A DNA stretch of 64,000 bases, taken from the NCBI RefSeq assembly GCF_002807685.1, contig NZ_PEAX01000007.1, forward strand, positions 62,001-126,000, in the 5' to 3' direction. Each line of letters begins with the position of its first letter. Position 1 is the first letter of the stretch. Shown one piece after another: positions 36,708 to 47,051 of the stretch. Made by a program: the position numbers and the translations under genes. The notes beneath the pieces are model-generated. The model saw only the letters and a program-made list of their open reading frames with translations, did no database searches and had not been told where the DNA came from. The stretch is from Neoalteromonas flava (GTDB lineage: Bacteria > Pseudomonadota > Gammaproteobacteria > Enterobacterales > Alteromonadaceae).

Positions 36708-37460
36708 TTATAGGGTAAAACTAATATAGCCTTGATTGTCGGGTTGCCCAAAAAACTTAGCCGCATCATGAACTTCTTGCGGTAAAGACGGATCTGGTTT
36801 GAACTTGCCCGCAACAGCAATATCTCGCATTGAGGCCACGCGCGCGTCCAAGCTTAGACCAAACAGGTTGGGCTCTTGTACATTGACCGTTATGGCGCGG
36901 TTATCGCAACCCAAACGGGCACTAAACACTCCAAGCGGGATCCTACCTTGAGTACCTTGTACACTAGCATTCAACCATTCCCCTGTACCCTGAAGGGTTT
37001 GGCAAGTTTGGTTAAAATCTAACTCGCTCAGGGTGACGCGAAAACGTCCACCGGCTTCTACCGGAAGGGGTAAACTAACATTCGCTAAGACCTGATCGGT
37101 GGGTAAATACAAGACAAATTCATCACTACTAAAGACCAAAGGTTTTGTAATCGAGGTAACAATGTCGCCGGTCAAAGACACTTCAGTGGCTTGACGTTGA
37201 CTACCGGCCTCTACATTTAGCCATGCTTGACCCCATAACAATGGTAGCGCCGAGAGTTCCCACTTTACATTGTTAATGCTCAGACCATTAACCGTAACGC
37301 GGCGCGCAGAACCGTCCCAAAGCGTGCCCGACACTCCAGTGACAGCAATATTGCGCGGTAGTTCTACCCGACCCAGCACTTGCTGGGCTGGTAAATGAAC
37401 CAACAAAAAGAAGATGAAGATAACAGCGCCAATAAGCGCTATGGCGAATTTTGACTTCAT
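36708..37460 (-). CDS. gspN: Type II secretion protein GspN
   Basis: 250 residues, one N-terminal membrane helix (about 5-26) then a beta-rich periplasmic region; VTGVSGTLWDGSARRV is the usual GspN segment. Its role is accessory and not essential in many systems. It overlaps gspM by 4 bases. Last gsp gene in transcription order. Confidence 0.9.
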   Translation of the reverse strand: MKSKFAIALIGAVIFIFFLLVHLPAQQVLGRVELPRNIAVTGVSGTLWDGSARRVTVNGLSINNVKWELSALPLLWGQAWLNVEAGSQRQATEVSLTGDIVTSITKPLVFSSDEFVLYLPTDQVLANVSLPLPVEAGGRFRVTLSELDFNQTCQTLQGTGEWLNASVQGTQGRIPLGVFSARLGCDNRAITVNVQEPNLFGLSLDARVASMRDIAVAGKFKPDPSLPQEVHDAAKFFGQPDNQGYISFTL

Positions 37461-37936
37461 GGTTTTCCTAGCTGCAAACGGCGGATCTTGATTTGTCCGG
37501 GGGATCCCGCTTCAGTGACATCTACTTGAAGCACCGCAATACCCATATTTTCAAGTGCATGGATCCAATCAACGACGGCATCAAACGGCGCTTCGTCAAC
37601 CCAGACTTGTAATTCATCACCTTGTGGTTGCATGCGTGAGATTACAATATTCAAGCGGCTGGTGGTTTGATTAACCGCTTGTGGTAACGAGCCGGTGAAA
37701 TTACGCTGGCCGCCATTCGAACGGCGCAACTGAATAGCGCGTTGGCTGCTGGCTTGCACCCACGAGAGTAATTCCTGTTGGCGTTCGATTTGCACTTGTG
37801 ATTGAGTGATCGCGTTGTTAAGCGGGGCCCAGATGAGGAGATAAAACAGCCCAACAATACTGACAACGATGGCGACTAAAACAATCCATTGTTCTCGCTC
37901 AGTGAGTGCTTTAAAGCGTTGGATCAGTGACTGCAT
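37457..37936 (-). CDS. gspM: Type II secretion protein GspM
   Basis: 159 residues with the typical opening FKALTEREQWIVLVA, one membrane helix (about 18-36) and a ferredoxin-like periplasmic domain. It partners GspL in the inner-membrane platform. It starts 3 bases after gspL ends. Confidence 0.94.
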   Translation of the reverse strand: MQSLIQRFKALTEREQWIVLVAIVVSIVGLFYLLIWAPLNNAITQSQVQIERQQELLSWVQASSQRAIQLRRSNGGQRNFTGSLPQAVNQTTSRLNIVISRMQPQGDELQVWVDEAPFDAVVDWIHALENMGIAVLQVDVTEAGSPGQIKIRRLQLGKP

Positions 37937-37939
37937 GAT

Positions 37940-39133
37940 TTACCCCTTAATAATCACTGAGCCAATCACTTGATTGTCTCGGTTGTTAATCGCACCTTGC
38001 TCAACGGTAAACCCAACGGCCTGTGCTTGCGAACGAAAGCGCTCCAATGCTTCAAAGTTTGCGGCGACAGCTTGCATACGCAGTTCGCTGCGTTGACTGT
38101 CATAACGCAAAGACTGCGGTTTTACCTGAGTCTGTGAAAACGCCGAGCCTAGTTGCTCTAACATTGCCAACATTGATACGCCACTTCCACCTTGCTCGAG
38201 TTTGGCCAGCTCGTCATTGATTTTCCGTCTAACATCTCGATACACACCTATATCTGGAAAGCCACGTTTTATCTCATCATCGATGGCAGCCGCTAATGAT
38301 TCCTGTTGTTGTTGTAATTTCAACAGGGTAATCCCTTTATCAGCCAGTGATAAGCCAAAAGCGAGCATGGCGAGAATTGCCGCTAAGCGCCATTTGCGCC
38401 AGGTGCCACTGGCTTGCTTTTTCACTTTGTAGTCGCCTTGGAGCAAATTAAATTTTGCTGCTTGACTACCTTTCACTAATACATGCATTGGCATGTCTAA
38501 CGTTTGCGCGTGCCAATCAACGTTAGGTGTAGCGCCTACTGTGACCCCACTGTAGTCAAAGACTTGAAGTGGATCTTCTTGTTGCTTGGCAAAGTGCATG
38601 ATTGCCGGCAGCATCCATTCGTGCTCTCCTTGCATTCCAGCCCAGGCGTCTTGTCGAACCAACCATTCGTTGCCTAATTCAAGTAAGCTCCAAGCATCGG
38701 GGTTATGAGGTAAAGCTAATACGTCGGGAATTAAGCGGTCGCAATGCAGCCCCGCTGCAGCCAACATGTCGCGCCATAACTCCATTTGTTTATGGCTAAC
38801 GATAGCAACAGCTTGCTCAGTCCCTTCTTTTGGGCCAAGGGCGAAAAACTGTTCGTTTACATCGGTGGAAAGCTCTTCCTCAAGCATGTAAGGAATTGCA
38901 GCGAGTACTTTTCGACTCGCTTTAGGTGGTAAAGTAACCCACTTTAGTAAGACGTGACTGCTGGGTGCTAGCGCAATGACCGAACGAGAACCTGCGCGCT
39001 CCGATAACGAAGTCATTGCAGCAGCATTCTCTAATTCGCCCGAGGCGATAATTTCTTGCTCGCTTTCAGACCAAACAATCCAATGCACTGGACTGTGTTG
39101 GTCACCGCCTAAGCGGACTATAAGCTGCTCCAT
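37940..39133 (-). CDS. gspL: Type II secretion protein GspL
   Basis: 397 residues from ATG 39133, with GGAGG about 9 bases upstream; the longer frame overlapping gspK is not preferred. Cytoplasmic actin-like domain (1-240), one membrane helix near 250 (LAAILAMLAFGLSL) and a periplasmic domain. GspL anchors the GspE ATPase to the membrane. Confidence 0.94.
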   Translation of the reverse strand: MEQLIVRLGGDQHSPVHWIVWSESEQEIIASGELENAAAMTSLSERAGSRSVIALAPSSHVLLKWVTLPPKASRKVLAAIPYMLEEELSTDVNEQFFALGPKEGTEQAVAIVSHKQMELWRDMLAAAGLHCDRLIPDVLALPHNPDAWSLLELGNEWLVRQDAWAGMQGEHEWMLPAIMHFAKQQEDPLQVFDYSGVTVGATPNVDWHAQTLDMPMHVLVKGSQAAKFNLLQGDYKVKKQASGTWRKWRLAAILAMLAFGLSLADKGITLLKLQQQQESLAAAIDDEIKRGFPDIGVYRDVRRKINDELAKLEQGGSGVSMLAMLEQLGSAFSQTQVKPQSLRYDSQRSELRMQAVAANFEALERFRSQAQAVGFTVEQGAINNRDNQVIGSVIIKG

Positions 39134-39134
39134 G

Positions 39135-40142
39135 TTAGTATCTGCCTCCAAATTCTCGGCGCACCACGGTTACCTGTTTATTGGCATCCACATGAAAAAC
39201 GGATGACATTGCGAACGTGGCGTTATTGTAACGGGTCTTAGTGTATAAAATAAAATATTGTGTGGTTACTGAAAACCATTGCTGGCGGTCCTGCGGTAAT
39301 TCAAGCGCAGTAATATCAGGCTCTGACAAGAACGCTGTTACGTCATCATAACCGTCACTCGGTCTGGCGGCAATCAAACGTCGCGCCTGCTCAACATCCA
39401 GGCCCGTGACTGCTGCTAAAACGGGTGCCAGTTCTTCGGTCATGGTGTTTACGTTAATTTGCATGGCTAGGTCGTTCGGGCGCGCGCACACCAAAGGCAT
39501 TAATGCATTGATCCACTCTGGTCGCACCCCATTCACCAAACGCAATTCAGTCTTGTTTTGCATGGGTGCGTTGCCGGCTAAATAGGGATTTGGCAGTGAT
39601 TCATAGTCTACATCTTCGGCACCAAAGCTGCGTATTTGATCATTTTCATCCAGCCAATCGGCGAGAGAATCGCGCACAACGTCTGCACTGTAGCTATCGA
39701 GCCCGGGGATCAATTCAGGCGTGAGCAATAAGCGCTGAAATGCTTCCATTTCTGCTGTTACTTGTGAACCTGTACTAAATTCAGCACCTTCTTGATTAAA
39801 GGTTAATGCGTTTAAATTAAAACAACTTTGCATGTCGACCAACTGTGCCTGAATACCGCCGTTATCCAAGGGATAAACAAATTCCTGCGACCACGGTTGA
39901 TTGAGATGGATTTTGTCGCCGCTGAGGTCCAATAACTCTCCAATAGATTTTCGCGCATACTGTTCGGCACCCAGTGCATACCAATAAGCCTGATTAGCAT
40001 CTTTAATATTCGCCGTGCGCTGCACTTGCAGCTGTAAACGGGTGACCATTTCGGTGCCTAGAATTGCAACCAATGCAACCACCATAAGCACGGTTATTAA
40101 GGCCACGCCACGTTGTTGGGTAGGGCAAGTAGTTCTATTCAT
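39135..40142 (-). CDS. gspK: Type II secretion minor pseudopilin GspK
   Basis: 335 residues, the large pseudopilin. The leader ends RG and is followed by VALITVLMVVALVAILGTEM; GspK typically lacks the +5 Glu, as here. The large globular domain contains a helix-hairpin-like region at about 240-275 (VTGLDVEQARRLIAARPSDG). It caps the pseudopilus tip with GspI and GspJ. It overlaps gspJ by 8 bases. Confidence 0.95.
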   Translation of the reverse strand: MNRTTCPTQQRGVALITVLMVVALVAILGTEMVTRLQLQVQRTANIKDANQAYWYALGAEQYARKSIGELLDLSGDKIHLNQPWSQEFVYPLDNGGIQAQLVDMQSCFNLNALTFNQEGAEFSTGSQVTAEMEAFQRLLLTPELIPGLDSYSADVVRDSLADWLDENDQIRSFGAEDVDYESLPNPYLAGNAPMQNKTELRLVNGVRPEWINALMPLVCARPNDLAMQINVNTMTEELAPVLAAVTGLDVEQARRLIAARPSDGYDDVTAFLSEPDITALELPQDRQQWFSVTTQYFILYTKTRYNNATFAMSSVFHVDANKQVTVVRREFGGRY

Positions 40143-40773
40143 TACTTATCCCTCCGCTGATTACAAACTCGCGACGGATAAGTCCATATTCTTTGCTAGT
40201 AATCTCAATAGCGATAGCTCTGGGCAGCACCGTACCTTGATAATCCTCTTGCCAATCGCGCTCACTTTCAGGCGCCCCTTTGGCTTTGATGAAAAAGCTA
40301 ATCTGAAAATCTTCAACCTGATCTAGCAGTACCCTGATTTTGGGTTCGAAACCGATAACATTATCAACGTAGTTACCGTACATCCGTTCGAGACGATCTT
40401 CTTTGAGCCGATAAGCAACAGCCTGCATGTTGCTGCGTTGCAGCATGAATTGCGGATTGTGCCAACCGGTCCTGACAAAGGCCAGGCTATCCCCGTCACT
40501 GTTGTCGCTGGCGCGACCACTGGCAATAACGACTTCGTTGAGATCCCCTTCAATGCGCGCAGGGCGCGCGACCGCTTGTAGCAAGTCGCGTTCAATAATC
40601 AGCATGGCACGCTGGATCTTCTCGAGTTCAGAAAAACGCAACTGCGACAACTCATTGCCATCCATTACACGTGACAGTAAGCCAGCAGAGGCGACACCGA
40701 TTACCGCGAAAATGGCCATGGCAATTAGAATTTCCAAAAGGGTGAAACCGCGGGGACGAATGTACCTAGTCAT
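40135..40773 (-). CDS. gspJ: Type II secretion minor pseudopilin GspJ
   Basis: 212 residues from ATG 40773, which overlaps the gspI stop by 8 bases. Prepilin leader RG/FTLLEILIAMAIFAVIG with +5 Glu. Its globular domain includes the usual LVxRDL region (LIIERDLLQAVARP). Complexes with GspI and GspK at the pseudopilus tip. Confidence 0.95.
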   Translation of the reverse strand: MTRYIRPRGFTLLEILIAMAIFAVIGVASAGLLSRVMDGNELSQLRFSELEKIQRAMLIIERDLLQAVARPARIEGDLNEVVIASGRASDNSDGDSLAFVRTGWHNPQFMLQRSNMQAVAYRLKEDRLERMYGNYVDNVIGFEPKIRVLLDQVEDFQISFFIKAKGAPESERDWQEDYQGTVLPRAIAIEITSKEYGLIRREFVISGGISNE

Positions 40774-41140
40774 TGGGTTTCGCCACAAAACTGGTCACGC
40801 TGGTGATGGTATCGTCATAGCTTTCGCTCAAGCCAACCGAAATTTCGATAGCACGCAAGTCATCATCATTAGTTTTGGTTACCGTGCGCTGCCAATACCA
40901 GGTGCGTCCTGCCATCTGCTCGCTACCTTTCAGGTTGTTGCGTGGCGGCCATTGATCATCCAAATGCGCTCGCGTCATTTGGTTATTCGCTACATAAGTC
41001 GCCCAGGTAATTTCTTCGACAACCCCCACATTGGTGAGATGGTCGGTCGCGGCTTTCATCATTGCCATTCCTGCGACAGCAAAGATGAACAAAGCCACCA
41101 TCACTTCGAGTAATGTCATTCCGCGTATATGCTGGTTCAT
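40766..41140 (-). CDS. gspI: Type II secretion minor pseudopilin GspI
   Basis: 124 residues; leader RG/MTLLEVMVALFIFAVAG with +5 Glu and the GspI-typical WATYVANNQMTRAHL segment. Overlaps gspH by 4 bases (ATGA), so translation is coupled. Confidence 0.95.
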   Translation of the reverse strand: MNQHIRGMTLLEVMVALFIFAVAGMAMMKAATDHLTNVGVVEEITWATYVANNQMTRAHLDDQWPPRNNLKGSEQMAGRTWYWQRTVTKTNDDDLRAIEISVGLSESYDDTITSVTSFVAKPND

Positions 41141-41769
41141 AATGCCTCTGCTTGAGTGAGAGGACCTAAACGTTTCAATGGCGTTACCTCAGTGCCATTC
41201 AAGCGAAAATAAACCGGTTCGTCCTGACCAAAATCAGGTTCATATTTAAACAACAAGCTAAATGGCGTGATATCGCCACTGGACAGGATCAACACTTGTG
41301 GTGGAGGGTGCTTCTTATCCTCCTCATCTCCAATTTCTACTCCGTCCTCAGAAACCGACAAAGACTCATCGAAAATACCATTGTCAAAGAGGCTATCAGG
41401 GTCCTGCCAAGGCAAGTCCTCTAGTTGCAGCTCAAGACGAAAGGGGTCAGGAAGGTTATGCTCTGCGAATACCGGATTGTCCACAATCGGTTGCCACTCT
41501 TGCTCATCATCTAACAGTACAAAGCGATAAAGCGCGTTCTTTTCATCAATATACAAACCCAGTTGCTGCTGGTTAAGAATGGCAAAATCACTGGCCATAT
41601 CAAATACCACCTGAAGGCGCTGGGTATGCTCTTTTAAACGGTCTGATTCGCTGGCAGAAAAGGCATTAAACAATACAATACTAGTGGCTACGCCAATCAA
41701 AAACAGGGCCACCATAATTTCTAATAAGGTGAAGCCCTGTGATACATTATTTATGCGATGAGTGAGCAC
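41137..41769 (-). CDS. gspH: Type II secretion minor pseudopilin GspH
   Basis: 210 residues, long for GspH; an acidic insert (about 118-155, with DGVEIGDEEDKKHPPP) probably accounts for it. Leader QG/FTLLEIMVALFLIGVA with +5 Glu. GspH links the pseudopilus tip to the GspG shaft. It follows gspG by 4 bases. Confidence 0.93.
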   Translation of the reverse strand: MLTHRINNVSQGFTLLEIMVALFLIGVATSIVLFNAFSASESDRLKEHTQRLQVVFDMASDFAILNQQQLGLYIDEKNALYRFVLLDDEQEWQPIVDNPVFAEHNLPDPFRLELQLEDLPWQDPDSLFDNGIFDESLSVSEDGVEIGDEEDKKHPPPQVLILSSGDITPFSLLFKYEPDFGQDEPVYFRLNGTEVTPLKRLGPLTQAEAL

Positions 41770-41773
41770 TTAC

Positions 41774-42199
41774 TTAATCTAGGTATTCGTTAATATTCCA
41801 GTTACCAATGTCGTCTTCAGTACCTGCTTGTTGATCAGGCCCATTAGAGTAAATATCGATTAAACCCAACTCCCCAGGGCTGATCAAATTGTACGGGTTG
41901 CCCCAAGGATCATCTGGTAAACGATTGATAAACCCACCGACAGGAAAGTTCTTAGGTAACGGCTCAATGGTCGGTTCGTTAACTAATGCGTCTAAGCCTT
42001 GTTCGGTAGTAGGAAATACATTATTGCGCAGCTTATACATCTGTAATGCGCTTTCAAGATTTTGAATATCAATCGCCGCCTTCTTCAATTGCGCTTCTTC
42101 TTGGTTGCCAATGATGTTAGGCGCAACAATCGCTGTCATAATACCGATAATCAAGATCACGACCATAACCTCGATTAAGCTGAATCCTTTGTTCTTCAT
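41774..42199 (-). CDS. gspG: Type II secretion major pseudopilin GspG
   Basis: 141 residues, standard length. Leader KG/FSLIEVMVVILIIGIMTAIVA with +5 Glu; the C-terminal calcium-binding loop is visible as DPWGNPYNLISPG and YSNGPDQQAGTEDDIG. It forms the pseudopilus shaft. AGGAG precedes its ATG. Confidence 0.97.
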   Translation of the reverse strand: MKNKGFSLIEVMVVILIIGIMTAIVAPNIIGNQEEAQLKKAAIDIQNLESALQMYKLRNNVFPTTEQGLDALVNEPTIEPLPKNFPVGGFINRLPDDPWGNPYNLISPGELGLIDIYSNGPDQQAGTEDDIGNWNINEYLD

Positions 42200-42211
42200 A
42201 TACTTCTCCTA

Positions 42212-43432
42212 CTAAATCATGTTGTTTAACGAAATGATGGGCAACAGGATTGCAACCACGATAAAAAAGACGATCGCTGCCATCGTTAAAATTAATACCG
42301 GACCAAGTATTGCTAGGGCAATATTGACCTGCATTTCGAACTGCCGTTCTTGGTTCAACGCCGCACGTGCCAGCATATCTTGTAATTCACCGCTCTTCTC
42401 ACCAGACGCAATCATATGGATCATCATCGGCGGAAATACTCCGGTTGCATCAAGTGCCCCGCGTAAGCTAGAGCCCCCTTGCACTTTAGCTGCTGCTTCT
42501 ACAATCAATTTCTTGATGTAGGTGTTTTCTAATACATTCCCGGCTATCCGCATACCTTCTAAAACCGGTACTGCGCTGGCTGTCAGGATACTGAGGGTGC
42601 TAGCAAAACGCGACGTATTAATACTCTTTATGACCTTGCCTAACACTGGAAAGTTTAGTCGCATACGGTGAGATTTTAACTTGAATGCATTGCTACGCAT
42701 TAACTGACGATAGCCAAAATAACTCATGACCATGGCTACCAGGATCAGTAATCCGTAATCTTGGGTGCCTTCTGACACCGCAATCAGGAACTGCGTCACT
42801 CCGGGCAGGTCCTGCCCCATGTTATCAAATTGACCAACAATACGGGGTACCACATAGGTTAATAGGAGACTGACAATACCAATCGCCACAATTAACATAA
42901 TGACTGGGTAAATGAGCGCTTGCGTGATCTGATTTTTAACGATGTTGCGTCGCTCGGTGTAATCAGCCAAGCGGTTTAATACCGTGTCTAAGTGACCGGA
43001 TTTCTCCCCAGCTGCAACCATCGAACGATACAAATTATCAAATACGCTAGGAAATTCAGACAGTGCATCTGCCAGCGTGTAGCCTTCGACAACTTTAGAC
43101 CGGATCGCCATCATCATTTGTTTATGACGTGGCTTTTCACTTTGTTCAGCAACGGCCTGCAAGGCTTCTTCTATCGGCAGGGCTGACTCAATTAATGTAG
43201 CGAGCTGGCGGGTGAGTAGTGCCAAGTCCGAAACGCTAATCGTTGGGCGAAATAAGCCTAAACCTGCTTTACCTTGTTGCTGCTTTTTCCGCTCACTGAC
43301 TTCTTCAACATCGATGGGGATCAGTGCTTGGTCACGTAACTGCTGACGGACTTGGCGCGGCGTATCAGCTTCGAGTACACCTGATTTATTTTTACCGGCT
43401 TGAGTAAGCGCTTTGTAAGCGTAAGCTGGCAT
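42212..43432 (-). CDS. gspF: Type II secretion platform protein GspF
   Basis: 406 residues, usual length. Two homologous cytoplasmic helical domains (about 70-195 and 273-400) separated and followed by membrane helices, three in all (about 170-190, 225-245, 375-400). Polytopic platform protein that contacts GspE and GspL. Confidence 0.96.
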   Translation of the reverse strand: MPAYAYKALTQAGKNKSGVLEADTPRQVRQQLRDQALIPIDVEEVSERKKQQQGKAGLGLFRPTISVSDLALLTRQLATLIESALPIEEALQAVAEQSEKPRHKQMMMAIRSKVVEGYTLADALSEFPSVFDNLYRSMVAAGEKSGHLDTVLNRLADYTERRNIVKNQITQALIYPVIMLIVAIGIVSLLLTYVVPRIVGQFDNMGQDLPGVTQFLIAVSEGTQDYGLLILVAMVMSYFGYRQLMRSNAFKLKSHRMRLNFPVLGKVIKSINTSRFASTLSILTASAVPVLEGMRIAGNVLENTYIKKLIVEAAAKVQGGSSLRGALDATGVFPPMMIHMIASGEKSGELQDMLARAALNQERQFEMQVNIALAILGPVLILTMAAIVFFIVVAILLPIISLNNMI

Positions 43433-43433
43433 C

Positions 43434-44990
43434 TTAGTCCTCGCGCGTTACACGCAAGACTTCTTCAAGCGTGGTGATACCGGCTAATACCTTGGCGCAG
43501 CCATCTTCGCGAATACTCGGGGTTGTTTTTCGCACATAACGTTCAATGCTTTGCTCACCCTTGCCTTCGTGCATGAGATCACGAATCGCTTCATCAACCA
43601 CCAACAATTCATGAATTCCGGTACGCCCACGATAGCCAGTTTGGTTGCATTCAGCACAACCTCGAGCACGATAAATTTTTGTTTGCTGGGCTTGCTCAGG
43701 GCTGATCCCTAACACCAATGCTTCCTGTTCACTGACATTGTGTGGCTGTTTACAGCTCGGGCATAAGGTTCGCACTAAGCGCTGCGATAACACGGCAAGT
43801 AACGATGAAGATAACAAGAATGATTCTATTCCCATATCTTCCAAACGAGTGATCGCGCCCGCCGCGGTATTGGTGTGTAATGTTGACAATACCAAGTGCC
43901 CGGTTAAGCTGGCTTGTACCGCAATTTGTGCAGTTTCAACATCACGGATCTCACCCACCATAACCACGTCTGGGTCTTGGCGTAATATGGCACGTAAGCC
44001 ACGCGCGAAGGTCATATCTACACGCGGGTTAACTTGCGTTTGCCCGATGCCTTGTAAATCAAATTCGATGGGGTCTTCAACAGTAAGAATATTGCGGTCT
44101 TTCGAGTTGATTTCACTCAAACCAGCATATAGCGTGGTACTTTTACCCGAACCTGTTGGACCGGTGACCAGAATGATCCCATGTGGCTTGCGGATAAGCA
44201 CAGAGAACTTGTCGCGATTAGCTGCTGTCATGCCCAAATCTTCTAGATTTAAACGAGCATTATTTTTATCGAGTAAACGCAGTACAACGCGCTCCCCGTG
44301 ACTGGCTGGCATTGTTGAAACCCGCACATCAACCGCGCGTCCGGCTATCCGTAGTGTAATTCGACCATCTTGCGGTACACGTTTCTCAGCGATGTCTAAC
44401 TTAGCCATAACCTTGATCCGTGACACTAACATTGACGAAAGCTTGCGGTTTGGGCGCAAAATTTCTCGCAGCACGCCATCAACGCGAAAACGCACGACGA
44501 GCTGGCTTTCAAAGGTTTCAATGTGAATATCTGATGCACCTTCTTTAATCGCTTCACTCAACATGGCGTTGATCAGCTTGATAATCGGGGCGTCATCTTC
44601 ACTTTCGAGTAAGTCTTCAGTGTCGGGTAAGTCTTCTGCAAGCGAGAACAAATCGCTTTCATTACCCAAATCTTCCATTAACTGCTTGGCCGCAGATGAA
44701 TCGCGCTGGAAAGCATTGGTTAATACGTGTTCAAAACGCTCGTTAGTGATTTCTTCCAGCACAAAGGGGGCGCCGTAAAAGCGGCGCACTTCAGCAAATA
44801 TGTGAAAGGGTGTTTCGGCAGTATGATAGAGCTTGGCGGGTGTTTCCGCCGTCTCTAAAATAACTTTATGACGTTTCGCGAAGCTGAATGAAAGTTGTGA
44901 ATGGCCGCTATCTTCAACGGCTTCCTCAGTCGCTAGTTCAGCTTGTTCCATTAACGCAATAGACGCATTCGGTTCAGACTGCTCGGCCAT
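43434..44990 (-). CDS. gspE: Type II secretion ATPase GspE
   Basis: 518 residues. Walker [12 protein letters not shown], Asp box and Walker B region [15 protein letters not shown], His box and the tetracysteine zinc motif CPSC...CAEC near the C-terminus. It energises pseudopilus assembly on the cytoplasmic side. ATG overlaps the gspD stop by one base (TAATG). N-terminal extension of about 50 residues is acidic. Confidence 0.97.
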   Translation of the reverse strand: MAEQSEPNASIALMEQAELATEEAVEDSGHSQLSFSFAKRHKVILETAETPAKLYHTAETPFHIFAEVRRFYGAPFVLEEITNERFEHVLTNAFQRDSSAAKQLMEDLGNESDLFSLAEDLPDTEDLLESEDDAPIIKLINAMLSEAIKEGASDIHIETFESQLVVRFRVDGVLREILRPNRKLSSMLVSRIKVMAKLDIAEKRVPQDGRITLRIAGRAVDVRVSTMPASHGERVVLRLLDKNNARLNLEDLGMTAANRDKFSVLIRKPHGIILVTGPTGSGKSTTLYAGLSEINSKDRNILTVEDPIEFDLQGIGQTQVNPRVDMTFARGLRAILRQDPDVVMVGEIRDVETAQIAVQASLTGHLVLSTLHTNTAAGAITRLEDMGIESFLLSSSLLAVLSQRLVRTLCPSCKQPHNVSEQEALVLGISPEQAQQTKIYRARGCAECNQTGYRGRTGIHELLVVDEAIRDLMHEGKGEQSIERYVRKTTPSIREDGCAKVLAGITTLEEVLRVTRED

Positions 44991-47050
44991 TATTCGTCCT
45001 GCTCACGTTCTTTTTTCTGCTTTTCTAGCAAGTATTCTTCATACGAAGGTGGCAAGGTCAGCGCATCATTCCATTCGGGGATGACCGGACCTTCAGAGGC
45101 TGGCATCAATGGAATGCCCTCCGACTGACGCTGTAATTGTTGCGCGCGAATAAAATTGTACTTGCGATGTGAAATTTCGTTCATGGTGACGCCGTCACGT
45201 ACAATCTTCGGCCGTAAGAACACCATTAAATTGCGTTTACGTTTACTGGTAGACGTGGTTTTAAACAGATGACCTAAAATAGGAATATCACCCAGTAATG
45301 GCACTTTAGACACACTTTCTTGCACGTCTTCATCGATCAGGCCACCCAATACAATCGTGCCACCATCATCAACGATCACGGTGGTTTTGATTTCGCGCTT
45401 GTTGATTGAAATATCAACCGATGTGGCGCCACTAACACTCGATACTTCCTGCTCAATTAATAGTTGTACTGCGTCGCCTTCGTTAATTTGGGGCGTGACT
45501 TTGAGCTTGATACCTACTTCTTGACGATCCACCGTGGTAAACGGATTGGAGTTGTTGGAACCCGTTGTGGTACCGGTAATAATCGGAACTTCCTGACCCA
45601 CAATGAAAAACGCCTCTTCGTTGTCCATAGTGGTAAGGTGCGGTGTGGCAAGGATATTGGAATTGGTATCGTTGCTGACCGCTTGTACCACAGCACCCCA
45701 ACCATCTTCTATGATCCCTGCAATAAGGCCATTGGCGCCGCCTAGAAGATTCGCCAGCGGCGTAAGGTTACCTTCAATGGTATCAGTGGTTTGGACTGGA
45801 TTACCGTTAGCTGAGGTTGTCGTGCGTGTCACCTCGCGATCTTCTGCTTGACGTAAGGCAACCCCAAGCCCACCTACCGGTACAACACCATTGGTAAATT
45901 GTGTACCGCCACCGCTTTCAGAGATCCATTGCACCCCTAATGTAGTGCCATCGCCTTCAAAGATTTCCACGATAATTGCTTCGACTTGCACTTGTGCGCG
46001 GCGCACATCTAACTGGCGAATAACTTCTTCTAATGAGCGCATCATGTCAGGCTCAGCTGTTATTACCACAGAGTTTGAGTCTTCATGGGCATCAATGCTG
46101 ACTTCACGGTTGCTGCTGCCACGACGATTGCTGGCACTGCCTTGCTCTTCAGCTTGAATACTGGCGCTCACACCTTGCAGAACTTTCACCAGATCTTCTG
46201 CCTTGGCGTAGTTTAAAAAGATCACTCGAGTATTACCGCTGGATTCTAATTCTTGATCCATGCGTGTGATCAAGTTAATCAGGCGTTGACGTGCTTTAAT
46301 ATCGCCGCTGACAATGACGCTGTTGGTGCGGTCATCGGCAACGACTCGCGGATCAGACTTAGCACCTGAACCGGCAGCCTTACCTTGCGACTTGTTGATA
46401 CTTTCTATAATCCGCACCATCTCCGAGGCTGATGCGTATTTCAGTTTGATGATTTCAACTTCTTCATCGCCGGCGCGGTCAACGCGTTCAATGATTTCAA
46501 CTAAGCGGTTCACGACCGCTGCGCGGCCCGTTAGCATCATTACGTTGGACGGATCATGGCTAACCACGTTCCCGCCGCCAGCTTGGTCATTTAATTGGCG
46601 TAAAATGGGGGCTAATTCGCGCACTGGCACGTTATAAACTGGCACAACACGGGTAATGAACTCATCGCCGTTCATTAGAGCGCCTTCTACAACTGGAATA
46701 TTTGACGCCTTCGCATCTTTTGAGCGGACAACCTTCAAGATGCCACTGGGCATTTCAACGACGGCATATTCATAGACTTGCAACACGTTCAAAAAGAACT
46801 GGTAGTACTGTTCTTCGGTGAGTAAGTCATAACTACGGACTGAAATTTTCCCGCGTACATTCGGATCAACGATGATGGTCTTTTTAAGATTCTTACCAAC
46901 TATATTGATGAATTCGCTGATTTCAGTGTCTTTGAAATTGGGCTGATATTGCTCTGCGGCTGCACCAATAGAATATGATAATCCTAGCGATAACAACGCC
47001 ACGAAACAAAGTCGCAATTTAGCTCGGTGCATATAGCCTGTATTTCTCAT
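44990..47050 (-). CDS. gspD: Type II secretion outer-membrane secretin GspD
   Basis: 686 residues: signal peptide to about residue 31, N0 domain ([15 protein letters not shown]), N1-N3 repeats, and the secretin C-domain with the conserved [15 protein letters not shown] near 595-610. A Ser/Gly/Asn-rich spacer in N3 ([14 protein letters not shown]) is usual. Forms the 15-mer outer-membrane channel. GAGG lies 7 bases before ATG 47050; an ATG six codons in is an alternative. No pilotin (GspS) in the window. Confidence 0.97.
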   Translation of the reverse strand: MRNTGYMHRAKLRLCFVALLSLGLSYSIGAAAEQYQPNFKDTEISEFINIVGKNLKKTIIVDPNVRGKISVRSYDLLTEEQYYQFFLNVLQVYEYAVVEMPSGILKVVRSKDAKASNIPVVEGALMNGDEFITRVVPVYNVPVRELAPILRQLNDQAGGGNVVSHDPSNVMMLTGRAAVVNRLVEIIERVDRAGDEEVEIIKLKYASASEMVRIIESINKSQGKAAGSGAKSDPRVVADDRTNSVIVSGDIKARQRLINLITRMDQELESSGNTRVIFLNYAKAEDLVKVLQGVSASIQAEEQGSASNRRGSSNREVSIDAHEDSNSVVITAEPDMMRSLEEVIRQLDVRRAQVQVEAIIVEIFEGDGTTLGVQWISESGGGTQFTNGVVPVGGLGVALRQAEDREVTRTTTSANGNPVQTTDTIEGNLTPLANLLGGANGLIAGIIEDGWGAVVQAVSNDTNSNILATPHLTTMDNEEAFFIVGQEVPIITGTTTGSNNSNPFTTVDRQEVGIKLKVTPQINEGDAVQLLIEQEVSSVSGATSVDISINKREIKTTVIVDDGGTIVLGGLIDEDVQESVSKVPLLGDIPILGHLFKTTSTSKRKRNLMVFLRPKIVRDGVTMNEISHRKYNFIRAQQLQRQSEGIPLMPASEGPVIPEWNDALTLPPSYEEYLLEKQKKEREQDE

Positions 47051-47051
47051 C

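Noticed and set aside
40427-41113. Plus-strand 228-codon ORF over gspJ/gspI
   Set aside because: Antisense to two conserved pseudopilin genes with overlapping ends; composition is Ser/Arg-rich as for reverse-strand shadows.
43738-44301. Plus-strand 187-codon ORF over gspE
   Set aside because: Antisense shadow of the ATPase; no ribosome binding site or domain.
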